A stretch of 49,057 nucleotides of DNA from CAZLKN01 sp964560135 (GTDB taxonomy: Bacteria > Actinomycetota > JAICYB01), in the NCBI GenBank assembly GCA_964560135.1, contig CAZLKN010000023.1, positions 1-49,057 on the forward strand, read 5' to 3'. Each line of letters opens with the position of its first letter. Within the stretch, counting starts at the first letter, position 1. The position numbers and the translations under genes were made by a program. The notes under the pieces are model-generated. The model saw only the letters and a list, made by a program, of their open reading frames with translations. It had not been told where the DNA came from and did not search any database. Positions 38,585-47,549 of the stretch are shown here, piece by piece.

Positions 38585-39781
38585 ATGCTCTCCGGTCGTC
38601 GTGTGCTGGTGGGGATCTGCGGGTCCATCGCCGCCTACAAGGCGGCTGAGGTCGTACGCGGTCTCGTGAAGGCCGGAGCCACCGTACGTGTGATGATGAC
38701 GCCCGCGGCCACGAGGTTCGTCGGCCCGGCGACCTTCGCGGCTCTGTCGGGGGAGCGCGTCCACCTCGATCTGTTCGATCGGCCGGAGCGGGTCGTCCAC
38801 GTCGAATTGGCCCGCTGGGCCGAGGTCATGCTGGTCTGCGGTGCGACGGCCTCCACGCTGCGCCGATTCGCTGCGGGCGGCGCGGAGGAGATCGTATCGG
38901 CGACCTATCTGATGGCACGGTGCCCGGTCGTCGTGGCCCCCGCGATGCACACCGAGATGTGGGAGCATCCGTCCGTCCGTCGTAACGTGGAGCGCGTTCA
39001 GTCCGACGGTGCTCTGCTCGTGCCCCCGGCGGTCGGGGACCTCGCTTCGGGCGACCATGGCGTAGGTCGCCTCGCGGAGACCGAGGAGATCCTAGGAGCG
39101 GTACGGGAGATCCTCGGCCCACGTGATCTGGATGGCCTGCGCGTTGTGGTGACGGCCGGCCCGACCCGGGAGCAGCTGGACCCCGTGCGCTTCCTGTCGA
39201 ACCGGTCCAGCGGCCGGATGGGATTTGCGCTCGCTGCCGAGGCGGCCCGCCGGGGTGCGGCGGTGGTCGTCGTGGCAGGGCCCACGTCGGCGACTCCGCC
39301 TGCCGGTATTGAGATCGTACGGGTCCAGTCCGCCCAGGAGATGCTCGACGAGTGCCTGGTCCGCTTCGGGGAGACCGACGTCGTCGTGAAGGCGGCCGCG
39401 GTGGCGGACTGGCGCCCGGCGCAGGTGTCGGGGCAGAAGGTCAAGAAGTCCGAGGCCAAACCGCTCATCCACCTCGAGCCCACCCCGGATATCGCCGCCG
39501 AGCTTGGTCGAAAGAAGGGCACACAGACGCTGGTGCTCTTCGCTGCCGAGACGTCCGACGTGGTCGCCTACGCCACCGACAAGCTCGCACGGAAGAACGC
39601 CGACCTGGTCGTGGCCAACACCGTCGGGCAGCCCGGGACCGGTTTCGACACCGAAACCAACGACGCCGTGATGGTCACCCGCGACGGAGCGGAACCCCTG
39701 CGGCGGATGTCGAAGGCGGATCTCGCGAGGCTGATCTGGGACCGGGTGATCCGGCTCCGCGCCGACGGCGCGTCCCGGTAG
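38585..39781 (+). CDS. coaBC: Phosphopantothenoylcysteine decarboxylase / phosphopantothenate-cysteine ligase
   Basis: The 398-aa bifunctional protein makes 4'-phosphopantetheine for coenzyme A. The FMN-dependent CoaC half (1-175) has GICGSIAAYKA and PAMHTEMWEHP. The CoaB half has VVTAGPTREQLDPVRFLSNRSSGRMG, KAAAVADWRP and the lysine-rich KVKKSEAKPLIHLEPTPDI loop. The CoaC cysteine segment reads LASGDHGVGRLAE with S155 where E. coli has C158; mycobacterial enzymes are remembered to lack that Cys as well. VCGATAS replaces the usual APATAN. Confidence 0.95.
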   Translation: MLSGRRVLVGICGSIAAYKAAEVVRGLVKAGATVRVMMTPAATRFVGPATFAALSGERVHLDLFDRPERVVHVELARWAEVMLVCGATASTLRRFAAGGAEEIVSATYLMARCPVVVAPAMHTEMWEHPSVRRNVERVQSDGALLVPPAVGDLASGDHGVGRLAETEEILGAVREILGPRDLDGLRVVVTAGPTREQLDPVRFLSNRSSGRMGFALAAEAARRGAAVVVVAGPTSATPPAGIEIVRVQSAQEMLDECLVRFGETDVVVKAAAVADWRPAQVSGQKVKKSEAKPLIHLEPTPDIAAELGRKKGTQTLVLFAAETSDVVAYATDKLARKNADLVVANTVGQPGTGFDTETNDAVMVTRDGAEPLRRMSKADLARLIWDRVIRLRADGASR

Positions 39782-39784
39782 ACT
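39779..39784 (+). promoter_or_regulatory. Candidate -10 box for metK
   Basis: TAGACT overlaps the coaBC stop codon and would give a leader of about 26 nt that contains the CGGAGG site of metK. No clear -35. Confidence 0.35.
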
Positions 39785-39816
39785 GGCCCGTCACCGACAA
39801 CGGAGGTAGACGTCCT

Positions 39817-41019
39817 ATGCGTCATCGCTGGCTGTTCACATCGGAATCCGTCACGGAAGGTCACCCGGACAAGCTCGCCGACCAGATATCGGATGCCATC
39901 CTCGATTCGATCCTGGAGCAGGACCCCTTCGGGCGTGTGGCGTGCGAGACGATGGTCACCACGGGCATGGCCACGGTGGCCGGCGAGATCTCGACGTCCA
40001 CCTACGTGGAGATCCCGAAGATCGTGCGGCAGACGATCGTCGGGGTCGGTTACGAGCGCGCCAAGTACGGGTTCGACGGGCACACCTGCGGAGTGGCCGT
40101 CGCGATCCAGGAACAATCGGGGGACATCGCCCAGGGCGTGGACCGTTCCTACGAGGCCCGCAAGGCGGCCGAGGAGGACGAGCTGGACACCCTCGGCGCC
40201 GGCGACCAGGGGATGATGTTCGGCTATGCGTGCGACGAGGGTGTGGACACGGAGCTGATGCCCACACCGATCTGGCTCGCGCACCGGATGGCGCAGCGCC
40301 TGGCCGAGGTCCGCCGAGCGAAGGTCCTGCCGTACCTGCGGCCGGACGGCAAGACCCAGGTGACGGTCGAGTACGAGGGCTGGCGGCCCGTGCGGGTCCA
40401 CACCGTCCTGATCTCGGCGCAGCACGCCGACGACGTGGACATCGAATCCCTCATGCGCCCCGACCTCCTGGAGTACGTGATCCGGCCGGTGATCCCCGAC
40501 GAGTTGTGGGACGACTCGGTGCGGGTGTTCGTCAATCCCACGGGTCGGTTCGTGATCGGCGGCCCGCAGGCTGATACCGGGCTCACGGGCCGGAAGGTCA
40601 TCGTCGACACCTACGGCGGCATGGGCCGCCACGGCGGCGGATGCTTCTCGGGCAAGGACCCCACCAAGGTCGACCGCACGGGTGCCTACGCGGGCAGGTA
40701 CGTGGCCAAACACGTGGTGGCCAGCGGCGCCGCCAAGCGATGCGAGATCGAGCTGGCCTACGCGATCGGCGCGGCCCACCCGATCTCGGTGAACGTCGAG
40801 ACCTTCGGGACCGAGGAGGTCGCACCCGAGAAGCTGACGGCGCTCGTGCAGGACTTCTTCGACCTGCGACCGGCGGCCATCATCCGGGACCTGGACCTGC
40901 GCCGGCCCATCTACCAGCGCACCGCGGCGTATGGACACTTCGGCCGGCCGGAGAAGGACTTCACCTGGGAACGCGTGCACCTCGCCGAGGAGTTCGGCGC
41001 CGCGGCGCGAGCGCTCTAG
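39817..41019 (+). CDS. metK: S-adenosylmethionine synthetase
   Basis: The 400-aa enzyme makes AdoMet from methionine and ATP. FTSESVTEGHPDKLADQISDAILD is the N-terminal signature, GAGDQGMMFGYA the ATP-binding hexapeptide region, and GGCFSGKDPTKVDRTGAYAGR the phosphate loop with a Cys in place of the common Ala. It ends in the normal TWERVHLAEEF block. CGGAGG lies 10 nt before ATG 39817. No SAM riboswitch is seen in the 35-bp gap. Confidence 0.97.
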   Translation: MRHRWLFTSESVTEGHPDKLADQISDAILDSILEQDPFGRVACETMVTTGMATVAGEISTSTYVEIPKIVRQTIVGVGYERAKYGFDGHTCGVAVAIQEQSGDIAQGVDRSYEARKAAEEDELDTLGAGDQGMMFGYACDEGVDTELMPTPIWLAHRMAQRLAEVRRAKVLPYLRPDGKTQVTVEYEGWRPVRVHTVLISAQHADDVDIESLMRPDLLEYVIRPVIPDELWDDSVRVFVNPTGRFVIGGPQADTGLTGRKVIVDTYGGMGRHGGGCFSGKDPTKVDRTGAYAGRYVAKHVVASGAAKRCEIELAYAIGAAHPISVNVETFGTEEVAPEKLTALVQDFFDLRPAAIIRDLDLRRPIYQRTAAYGHFGRPEKDFTWERVHLAEEFGAAARAL

Positions 41020-41033
41020 AGGACCGGGAGGCG

Positions 41034-42851
41034 GTGGAGGGGTTCTGCCGCGTCGCCGTCGATTCGCCGGTCCTCGCCCTGGACCGCCCGTTCGACTATG
41101 CGATCCCGGAGCGGATGCTCGGACGCGTCCGTGTGGGGTCGGTGGTGCGGATCCCGCTCCACGGACGGCGCATGCGTGGTTTCGTCACCGAGCTGATCGC
41201 TGCGCCCGCGGTGGCGGCGCCCAAGCCCCTGAGCGCGCTCGTCTCGGAGGAACCGCTCTTCGACGTCGCCGGCATCGAACTCGCCCGCTGGACGGCGTCC
41301 CGGTACGTGGCGTCGGTCGGATCGGTCCTGCACCTGGCGGTGCCCGGACGCTACTCGGCCCCCGCCGGCGGGGCACGACCACCCGCCGATACCCCGGCGA
41401 CGCCGGCACCGGCCTGGCTGCCGTCCTCCGACGGGCTGTCGGCCTCCCTCGAGAGGGGAGGCGCGGTGGTCGTCTGCCCGACCGCAAGCGAGGAGCCCGG
41501 CCTCACCGCCTACCTGGCGGGCCTGGCTGCGCGGCGCCACCGGCAGATGCTGGTGATCGCGCCCCGGGTTTCGGTGGCCGAGCGGATCGCGGAGCAGATC
41601 CCGGGTGCCGCCCTGCTGCACTCGGACCTGCGCCCAGCGGCCCGGGCCCGGGCGTGGGCCGCCGCCCGCGACTCCGCCGCCCCGGTGCTCGTCGGGGGCC
41701 GGGCGGCGCTGTTCGTCCCGATGCCGGATCTCGGGCTCGTGGTCGTGGCCTCGGCCCACGACCGGTCGCTCAAAGAGGAGCGGTCGCCGCGTCTGCACGC
41801 CTTGCGGGTGGCGCGGAGGCGCGCCGGTGCCACCGGTGCGGCATTCGTGGCGGTCTCACCGGCCCCGCCGCTGGAGCTGCTGGGGCGCGACGGGTTCGAC
41901 CTCCTGGAACCGGTCCAACGGTCCCGCGGTCCCGTCCGCCCGGAGGTCGGGGCGCCCCGTCCCGGCCCGGTGACCTCCAGGCTGGTGGACGCGGTCCGGT
42001 GGGCTACCGAGCGCGGTCGGGACGCCCTGGTGTTCGCCGGACGCCGGGGGTTCGCCCTCCGGGTGCGCTGCGACGACTGCGGGTGGTTCCCGCGGTGCCC
42101 GGCGTGCGGGACCGGTCTGACCCTCTTCGGTTCTGGAACCTCGGCGACACTCCGGTGCCGGGGATGTGGCGCTACGGCCCAGGTGCCCGGACGCTGCCCG
42201 GACTGCCGCGGCGCCGACCTCCACGGTCGCGGCTGGGGGACGGAGCGGATCGCCGATGCTCTGGGCGGCATCGATCTCGGGGCACCGGTGCTCCGGGTGG
42301 AGGGGGGCTCGCCCCTGCCGGAGGACCGTCCCCGACCTGCGGTCGTTGTGGGTACCCAGGCGGGGGCCTGGGCGCTCGAGGGCGCGGCGCCTGCCGCCGT
42401 GGTGGTCGCGGACGTCGACCAGCTCCTCGGTCTCCCAGACTTCCGGGCGGGGGAGCATGCCCTCCAGCTCCTGCACGACCTGGCCGGGATCCTGGAGCCC
42501 GGGGGACGTTTCCTGCTGCAGACGCGGGAGCCCGAGCATCACGTGGTCCAGGCGTTCACGCGCCGCTCGTACCGCTTCTTCACCGAGCGTGAGCTGCCCT
42601 TCCGGCGCAGCGCCGGCTATCCACCGTTCGGGGCCGTGGTGCTGGTGGACGGCCCGCCGGACGCGGTGGCCGACCTCCGGGGGCTGGTGGGCGGAGCGGG
42701 GGAGGTGATCGGCCCCCTGCCGCGTCCCCAGGGGCGGCAGGCCGCACTCGTCCGCGCCGATGCGACCCAGTCCCTGCTGGAGCCGCTGCGGAAGCTGGCC
42801 GAGCGGCACCCGGCGGCCAGGATCGATGTCGACCCGGTGGACGTGCTGTAG
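41034..42851 (+). CDS. priA: PriA-like primosomal protein with degenerate helicase motifs
   Basis: The 605-aa protein has the PriA 3'-DNA-binding domain (VDSPVLALDRPFDYAIPE) and the zinc region with eight cysteines (RCDDCGWFPRCPACG, LRCRGCGATAQVPGRCPDC). In the helicase part the P-loop is replaced by VVVCPTASEEPGLTAYL and the DEEH box by VVVASAHDRSLKEE, so ATP-driven unwinding is not expected. Actinobacterial PriA proteins are known to lack helicase motifs, so this is a lineage feature, and replication-restart loading may be structural only. GTG 41034 is used; a GGGAGG site is unusually close at 2 nt. Confidence 0.9.
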   Translation: MEGFCRVAVDSPVLALDRPFDYAIPERMLGRVRVGSVVRIPLHGRRMRGFVTELIAAPAVAAPKPLSALVSEEPLFDVAGIELARWTASRYVASVGSVLHLAVPGRYSAPAGGARPPADTPATPAPAWLPSSDGLSASLERGGAVVVCPTASEEPGLTAYLAGLAARRHRQMLVIAPRVSVAERIAEQIPGAALLHSDLRPAARARAWAAARDSAAPVLVGGRAALFVPMPDLGLVVVASAHDRSLKEERSPRLHALRVARRRAGATGAAFVAVSPAPPLELLGRDGFDLLEPVQRSRGPVRPEVGAPRPGPVTSRLVDAVRWATERGRDALVFAGRRGFALRVRCDDCGWFPRCPACGTGLTLFGSGTSATLRCRGCGATAQVPGRCPDCRGADLHGRGWGTERIADALGGIDLGAPVLRVEGGSPLPEDRPRPAVVVGTQAGAWALEGAAPAAVVVADVDQLLGLPDFRAGEHALQLLHDLAGILEPGGRFLLQTREPEHHVVQAFTRRSYRFFTERELPFRRSAGYPPFGAVVLVDGPPDAVADLRGLVGGAGEVIGPLPRPQGRQAALVRADATQSLLEPLRKLAERHPAARIDVDPVDVL

Positions 42852-42873
42852 CCACGAGTCGGGCCGAGGAGCG

Positions 42874-42879
42874 TAGGCT
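42874..42879 (+). promoter_or_regulatory. Candidate -10 box for def
   Basis: TAGGCT lies 9 bp before the def ATG, predicting a leader of about 3 nt. No clear -35 or ribosome site. Confidence 0.4.
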
Positions 42880-42888
42880 AGAGGCGAA

Positions 42889-43419
42889 ATGGCGGTCCTA
42901 CCGATCCGGATCTATCCCGACCCGGTCCTACGCGAACGGGCCTCCGAGGTGGACGTCGTCGACGACGCCGTCCGCAAGCTGGCGCGTGACATGGAGGAGA
43001 CCATGCGGGCCGCTCCGGGCATCGGTCTGGCCGCGCCCCAGGTCGGCGTACAACGACGGGTCCTGGTCTACGACATCGGGGAGGAGCTCCACGTGCTCGT
43101 CAACCCGCAGATCCTGGACCGCCGCGGCGAGGAGACGGACGAGGAAGGCTGTCTGTCGATCCCGGAGCTCGTCTACCCCGTGTCCCGTGCGCTGGAGGTC
43201 CGGGTACAGGGCCTCGACGCGGACGGGCAGAGGGTCGAGTACGAGGCGGAGGATCTCGAGGCGCGAGTGATCCAGCACGAGATCGACCATCTCGACGGGC
43301 TCCTGTTCATCGACCGGATCCCGGATGAGCTGCGCCGGGACGCCCTTCGGACCCTGCGTGAGCGGGCGCTGGCCGGCGAGCCCGTGTTCACCGGCCGGTC
43401 CCCGGCAGCGAAGCTCTAG
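42889..43419 (+). CDS. def: Peptide deformylase
   Basis: The 176-aa metalloenzyme removes the N-formyl group from new proteins. All three motifs are present: GIGLAAPQVG, EEGCLSIPE with the metal cysteine, and QHEIDHLDG with HExxH. Length is normal. It is followed directly, with no gap, by fmt, the enzyme that adds the formyl group to initiator tRNA. Confidence 0.97.
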   Translation: MAVLPIRIYPDPVLRERASEVDVVDDAVRKLARDMEETMRAAPGIGLAAPQVGVQRRVLVYDIGEELHVLVNPQILDRRGEETDEEGCLSIPELVYPVSRALEVRVQGLDADGQRVEYEAEDLEARVIQHEIDHLDGLLFIDRIPDELRRDALRTLRERALAGEPVFTGRSPAAKL

Positions 43420-44352
43420 ATGCGCGTCGTGTTCATGGGGACGCCCGAGGCGGCCGTTCCGTCCCTTCATGCGGTGGCCGATGCGTACGACGTGGTGGCG
43501 GTGTACACGCAGCCCGACCGTCCGAAGGGGCGGGGACGGCGGGCGGCGCCGTCCCCGGTGAAGGTGGCGGCGCAGCATCTCGGTGTCGAGGTGGTCGAGC
43601 CGGCGAGCCTGCGTGCCCCCGAGGAAGTGGAGCGCCTCCGTACCTACGGTCCCGATGCGGTGGCGGTGGTGGCCTTCGGTCAGATCCTGACTCCCGCCAT
43701 CCTCGAGGTGCCCGCACTGGGCTGTGTGAACGTCCACTTCTCCCTGCTCCCCAGATGGCGCGGCGCCGCCCCGGTAGCGCGGGCGATCCTCGCCGGGGAC
43801 CGTGTCACCGGTGTCACCACGATGCTGATGGACCCCGGCCTCGACACCGGACCGGTGCTCCTCACCGCTTCGGAGCCGATCCGGGACGATGACACCGGCG
43901 GGGACCTGACCGCGCGCCTGGCTACCTTGGGCGCGGCGCTGCTCGTCCGGACCCTGGATGGGCTGTCCGCGGACACCCTGACTCCTCGACCCCAGCCGGA
44001 CGAGGGCGCCACCTACGCCAAGAAGATCGAAGCCGCCGAAGGTGAACTGGACCTCTCGGAGCCCGCCGAGGATCTGGCGCGCCGGGTACGCGCGCTGTAC
44101 CCGCACCCCGGCACCCACACGTCCTTCCGGGGGAAGCGGCTCAAGGTCTGGTCCGCGGTCTCCGAGGCCGGCGACGGGATTCCGGGGGAGATCGTGGAAG
44201 CCGCCGGCCCTGGGGTGGTGGTCGCCTGCGGCCGGGGGCGCCTGAGGCTGCTGGAGGTGCAGCCGGAGGGCAAGCGGCGGATGAGCGGCGAGGAGTTCGC
44301 CCGCGGGTACCGTCCGGCCCCCGGGGAGTCTCTCGGGACGGCCGGCGGATGA
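43420..44352 (+). CDS. fmt: Methionyl-tRNA formyltransferase
   Basis: The 310-aa enzyme formylates Met-tRNAfMet. Marks are VVFMGTPEAAVPSL, the lysine/arginine loop TQPDRPKGRGRR, NVHFSLLPRWRGAAPVARAI with catalytic Asn-His, and TTMLMDPGLDTGPVL. The C-terminal OB-like tRNA-binding domain follows (residues 205-300). ATG 43420 begins at the base after the def stop; it overlaps rsmB by ATGA. Confidence 0.97.
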   Translation: MRVVFMGTPEAAVPSLHAVADAYDVVAVYTQPDRPKGRGRRAAPSPVKVAAQHLGVEVVEPASLRAPEEVERLRTYGPDAVAVVAFGQILTPAILEVPALGCVNVHFSLLPRWRGAAPVARAILAGDRVTGVTTMLMDPGLDTGPVLLTASEPIRDDDTGGDLTARLATLGAALLVRTLDGLSADTLTPRPQPDEGATYAKKIEAAEGELDLSEPAEDLARRVRALYPHPGTHTSFRGKRLKVWSAVSEAGDGIPGEIVEAAGPGVVVACGRGRLRLLEVQPEGKRRMSGEEFARGYRPAPGESLGTAGG

Positions 44353-45725
44353 GCGAGCGCAGACCGCCGCGCCCCCGTCCGCCGCCGGCGCAGGCGGCCC
44401 GCCGGGTCGAGGGGTCACGCCTGGTGGCCGCCAGGGTCCTGGACCGCGTGCGGGAGCGGGACGCGTTCGCGAACCTGGTGCTGCCGCGGGCGGTGACCGA
44501 CGCACGTCTGGAACCTCGGGACGCCGCGCTCGCTTCCGAGCTCGTCTACGGGACGCTGCGCATGCGTGCTGCCCTGGATTGGGTGCTGTCGCTGCACGCC
44601 GACCGGCCGCTGTCGGAGGTCGACCCGCCGGTGCTCGACCGGCTCCGGTTGGGGGCCTATCAGCTGCTGTTCACCCAGGTTCCGGCCTACGCCGCCGTCT
44701 CGGAGACGGTCGAGCTGGTGGGCGCGGCGGGAGCGCAGCGGTTCGCCAACGCGATCCTGCGACGGGTTGCCGACCAGAAGGACGCGATCCCGTGGCCCAG
44801 CCGGGAAGGCGATCTGGAGGCATTCCTCCGGGTGCGGTACTCGCATCCGGGCTGGATCGTCCGCCTGTGGCTGGAGGAGCTCGGCCCCCGCGACACCGAG
44901 CAGCTCTGCGCCGCCAACAACATCTTTCCCGGCATCGGCCTGCGGGTGAACACCGCCCGCACCACGACCGCGGACGCCGCGGCGCGGTTGCGTGAGGCCG
45001 GCCTCGAGGTCGAGGAGGGCCGGTGGAGCCGGGACGCTCTCCTGGTGCGGGGTGGTGGAGCCCCGTCGAAGTGGCCGGGATGGTCGGACGGGTGGTTGTC
45101 GGTCCAGGACGAGGGGAGTGTGCTGACCGGTGAGGCCGTCCCGGCCGGCGGGACGGTCGTCGACCTCTGCGCCGGGCCCGGCGGCAAGTCGGCCCACCTC
45201 GCCGTCCGCTGCGAACGGCTCGTCGCCCTCGAGCTGCACGAGCGCCGGACCAGGCTGGTGGAGGAGACCTTCCAGCGCCTCGGTCGCACGGCCCGGACGC
45301 TGGCCGTGCAGGCGGACGGGCGCCTTCCGCCGGTCCGCGACGAAAGCGTCGACGCCGTCCTGGTGGATGCGCCATGCTCCGGCCTCGGGGTGCTGCGCCG
45401 TCGACCCGAGGCTCGCTGGCGAATCAAGCCCGCCGCGGTGGACGGTCTCGCGCGCCTGCAGGAGGAACTGCTCGTGGGCGCGTGGCCGCTGCTCCGGCCG
45501 GGAGGTGTGCTCGTGTACGCTGTGTGCACCGTGACGCGCGCGGAAACCCTCGAGGTGGTGGAGCGCTTCCTCGACCGGGTGCCTGGGGCAGGCCCCCAGG
45601 AGGTTCTCCCCGAGGTGCCGCGCCACAGGGCCGGAGGGCCGTACCTGCAGATGTTGCCACACGTGCACGGGACGGACGGCATGTTCATAGCGGCCTTCCG
45701 GAAGGAGGATCGATCTCGTGGGTGA
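44349..45725 (+). CDS. rsmB: 16S rRNA (cytosine-967 C5) methyltransferase
   Basis: The 458-aa protein has a NusB-like N-terminal RNA-binding domain (residues 20-150, LVAARVLDRVRERDAFANLVL, LRLGAYQLLF) and an AdoMet-dependent methyltransferase domain with VVDLCAGPGGKSAHLA. The two catalytic cysteines lie in VDAPCSGLGVLRRRPEARW and YAVCTVTRAET. A proline-rich basic N-terminus of about 20 residues precedes the fold. It overlaps fmt by ATGA and rpe by 8 bp. Confidence 0.95.
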   Translation: MSERRPPRPRPPPAQAARRVEGSRLVAARVLDRVRERDAFANLVLPRAVTDARLEPRDAALASELVYGTLRMRAALDWVLSLHADRPLSEVDPPVLDRLRLGAYQLLFTQVPAYAAVSETVELVGAAGAQRFANAILRRVADQKDAIPWPSREGDLEAFLRVRYSHPGWIVRLWLEELGPRDTEQLCAANNIFPGIGLRVNTARTTTADAAARLREAGLEVEEGRWSRDALLVRGGGAPSKWPGWSDGWLSVQDEGSVLTGEAVPAGGTVVDLCAGPGGKSAHLAVRCERLVALELHERRTRLVEETFQRLGRTARTLAVQADGRLPPVRDESVDAVLVDAPCSGLGVLRRRPEARWRIKPAAVDGLARLQEELLVGAWPLLRPGGVLVYAVCTVTRAETLEVVERFLDRVPGAGPQEVLPEVPRHRAGGPYLQMLPHVHGTDGMFIAAFRKEDRSRG

Positions 45726-46383
45726 ACTCGCTCCCTCGGTCATATCAGCCGACTTCCGGTGTCTGGCCGACCAGCTGCGAGCGGTCGCCCCGCACTCCGG
45801 CCGGTGGCACGTGGATGTCATGGACGGCCACTACGTCCCGAACCTGACCATCGGGCCGATGATCGTGGCGGCGATCGCCGCCGTGTCTCCGTTGCCCCAG
45901 GACGTCCACCTGATGATCACCAATCCCGACCGGACATGGGAGTGGTACCGGGAGGCGGGGGCCGCGCGGATCGCCTTTCATCCGGACGCGGTAGACGACC
46001 CGGCCGGGCTGCTCGCCGAGTTCCGCCGGGCGGGGCTCGGTCCCGGTCTGGCGGTCAACCCGGACGTGACGCCCGAGGAGGTGGAGCCGTACCTCGAGCT
46101 CGTCGACCACCTGGTGGTGATGAGTGTGTACCCGGGGTTCTCGGGACAGACCTTCATCCCCGATGTGCTGCCGAAGCTGCGCCGACTCCGGGAACGCATC
46201 GAAGCCGATGCCTCGGGGGTCCAGCTGATCATCGACGGCGGCGTGAATCTCGAGACGGCTCCCGCGTGTGTGGATGCCGGCGCGGACGTGCTCGTGTCCG
46301 CCTCGGCCATCTTCGGGGCGGAGGACCCCGCCGCCATGGCGGCGCGCCTCGCAGCGTCCTTCGGGGAGGCCGTACGGCGATGA
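45718..46383 (+). CDS. rpe: Ribulose-phosphate 3-epimerase
   Basis: The 221-aa TIM-barrel enzyme interconverts ribulose- and xylulose-5-phosphate. It has APSVISADF, HVDVMDGHYVPNLTIGP with metal histidine and aspartate, DVHLMITNP, VMSVYPGFSGQTF and IDGGVNLETAPACVDAGADVLVSASAIF. GTG 45718 has AGGAGG about 9 nt upstream and overlaps rsmB by 8 bp. It supplies pentose phosphate, fitting the riboflavin genes that follow. Confidence 0.97.
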   Translation: MGELAPSVISADFRCLADQLRAVAPHSGRWHVDVMDGHYVPNLTIGPMIVAAIAAVSPLPQDVHLMITNPDRTWEWYREAGAARIAFHPDAVDDPAGLLAEFRRAGLGPGLAVNPDVTPEEVEPYLELVDHLVVMSVYPGFSGQTFIPDVLPKLRRLRERIEADASGVQLIIDGGVNLETAPACVDAGADVLVSASAIFGAEDPAAMAARLAASFGEAVRR

Positions 46384-46402
46384 GTGCAGTGGGGGATCGG
46401 CC

Positions 46403-47508
46403 ATGACGGCGTCATCCAAGGAGCGCGACAAGCTCGTGCTGGTGGTCGACGACGACCCGGACATCCGGCGCCTCATCGCCACCTTCCTCGAACTGGAGGG
46501 GTTCCGGATCGAAGAGGCCTGTGACGGGGACGAGGCGGTTGAGGCAGCGATCCGCCTGCGCCCCGACCTGATCCTGATGGACATCATGATGCCGAACCGG
46601 TCCGGCACCGAGGCTCTCGCCGACCTGCGGGCCGACTTCCGGACCGCCTTCATCCCGGTCGTCTTCTTGACCGCGAAGTCGATGCTCGACGACAAGGTTC
46701 AGCACCTCGGGGGCGGGGGGGACGACTACATCGTGAAGCCCTTCGACATGCAGGAGCTCGTCGTCCGGGTGGAGGTGGCCCTGCGGCGTTCCGCGGCGCT
46801 GCGGGGGCTCAATCCCCTCACGGGGCTCCCGGGCAACACCGTGATCGCCGAGGAGATCACGCGCCGCCTGGAGGCAGGGACGCCTTTCGCCTGCCTGTAC
46901 GTGGACCTGGACAACTTCAAGGCGTACAACGACCACTACGGGTTCTCGCGTGGCGACGAGGTGATCCGGGGACTCGCCGGCTGCATCTTCACCGCACTCG
47001 AGGAGATCGGGCCGAAGGGCATGTTCGCGGGCCACGTCGGCGGCGACGACTTCGTGGTTCTGAGCGCCCCGGGGGACGCGGAGCGGGCCGCCGAGGCGAT
47101 CACCCGCGAATTCGACGCCGGGGTGCCCGGATTCTACGACCCCGAGGACCGGGACCGGGGTTGGGTGGAGGTGGAGGACCGCAAGGGCCAGCGGGTGCGG
47201 ACACCCCTGTGTTCGGTGTCCGTGGGTGTGGTCGTGAGTGAGCGCCGGCACTTCGAGACGGCGGCCCAGGTCGCGGAGATCGCCGCCGAGGTGAAGGGCA
47301 TCGNNNNNNNNNNNNNNNNNNNNNNNNNNNNNNNNNNNNNNNNNNNNNNNNNNNNNNNNNNNNNNNNNNNNNNNNNNNNNNNNNNNNNNNNNNNNNNNNN
47401 NNNCACTTCGAGACGGCGGCCCAGGTCGCGGAGATCGCCGCCGAGGTGAAGGGCATCGCGAAGCGCACGGCAGGCTCGGCCTGGGCCGTGGACCGCCGAG
47501 GTACCTGA
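46403..47508 (+). CDS. Response regulator with REC and GGDEF-like domains, interrupted by the scaffold gap
   Basis: Residues 10-125 are a receiver domain with DDD (16-18), phospho-acceptor D60 (LILMDIMMP), T90 and K112 (VKPFD). From about 136 a GGDEF domain follows: NPLTGLPGN, YVDLDNFKAYND and GGDDF (213-217), with Asp for the usual fourth Glu. No RxxD inhibitory site precedes it. Activity as a diguanylate cyclase is plausible but not certain. The frame seems broken by 100 N, but removing the gap and one copy of its flanking 55-bp duplicate restores a 316-aa frame ending at 47508 (...AVDRRGT). The ATG at 46403 is 20 bp after rpe, which suggests cotranscription. Confidence 0.85.
47249..47303 (+). 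repeat. 55-bp duplicate, left copy at the scaffold gap
   Basis: These 55 bases are identical to 47404-47458 on the other side of the N run. The match begins and ends exactly at contig edges, so it is the same genomic segment read at both contig ends, not a biological repeat. Confidence 0.9.
47304..47403. other. 100-N scaffold gap, probably artificial
   Basis: Exactly 100 N, the customary filler for a gap of unknown size. The flanks overlap by 55 identical bases, so true gap length is probably negative (no missing sequence). Confidence 0.95.
47404..47458 (+). repeat. 55-bp duplicate, right copy at the scaffold gap
   Basis: Identical to 47249-47303. Continuing from this copy gives the natural C-terminus of the REC-GGDEF gene. 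Confidence 0.9.
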
Positions 47509-47549
47509 GCCCGGCACGCCCCCGGGACCACCCGTGATATCGTGACAGC

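Noticed and set aside
47249..47458. Direct repeat as a mobile-element target duplication or CRISPR-like repeat
   Set aside because: The two copies end exactly at the N run and only two exist; contig-end overlap explains them fully.
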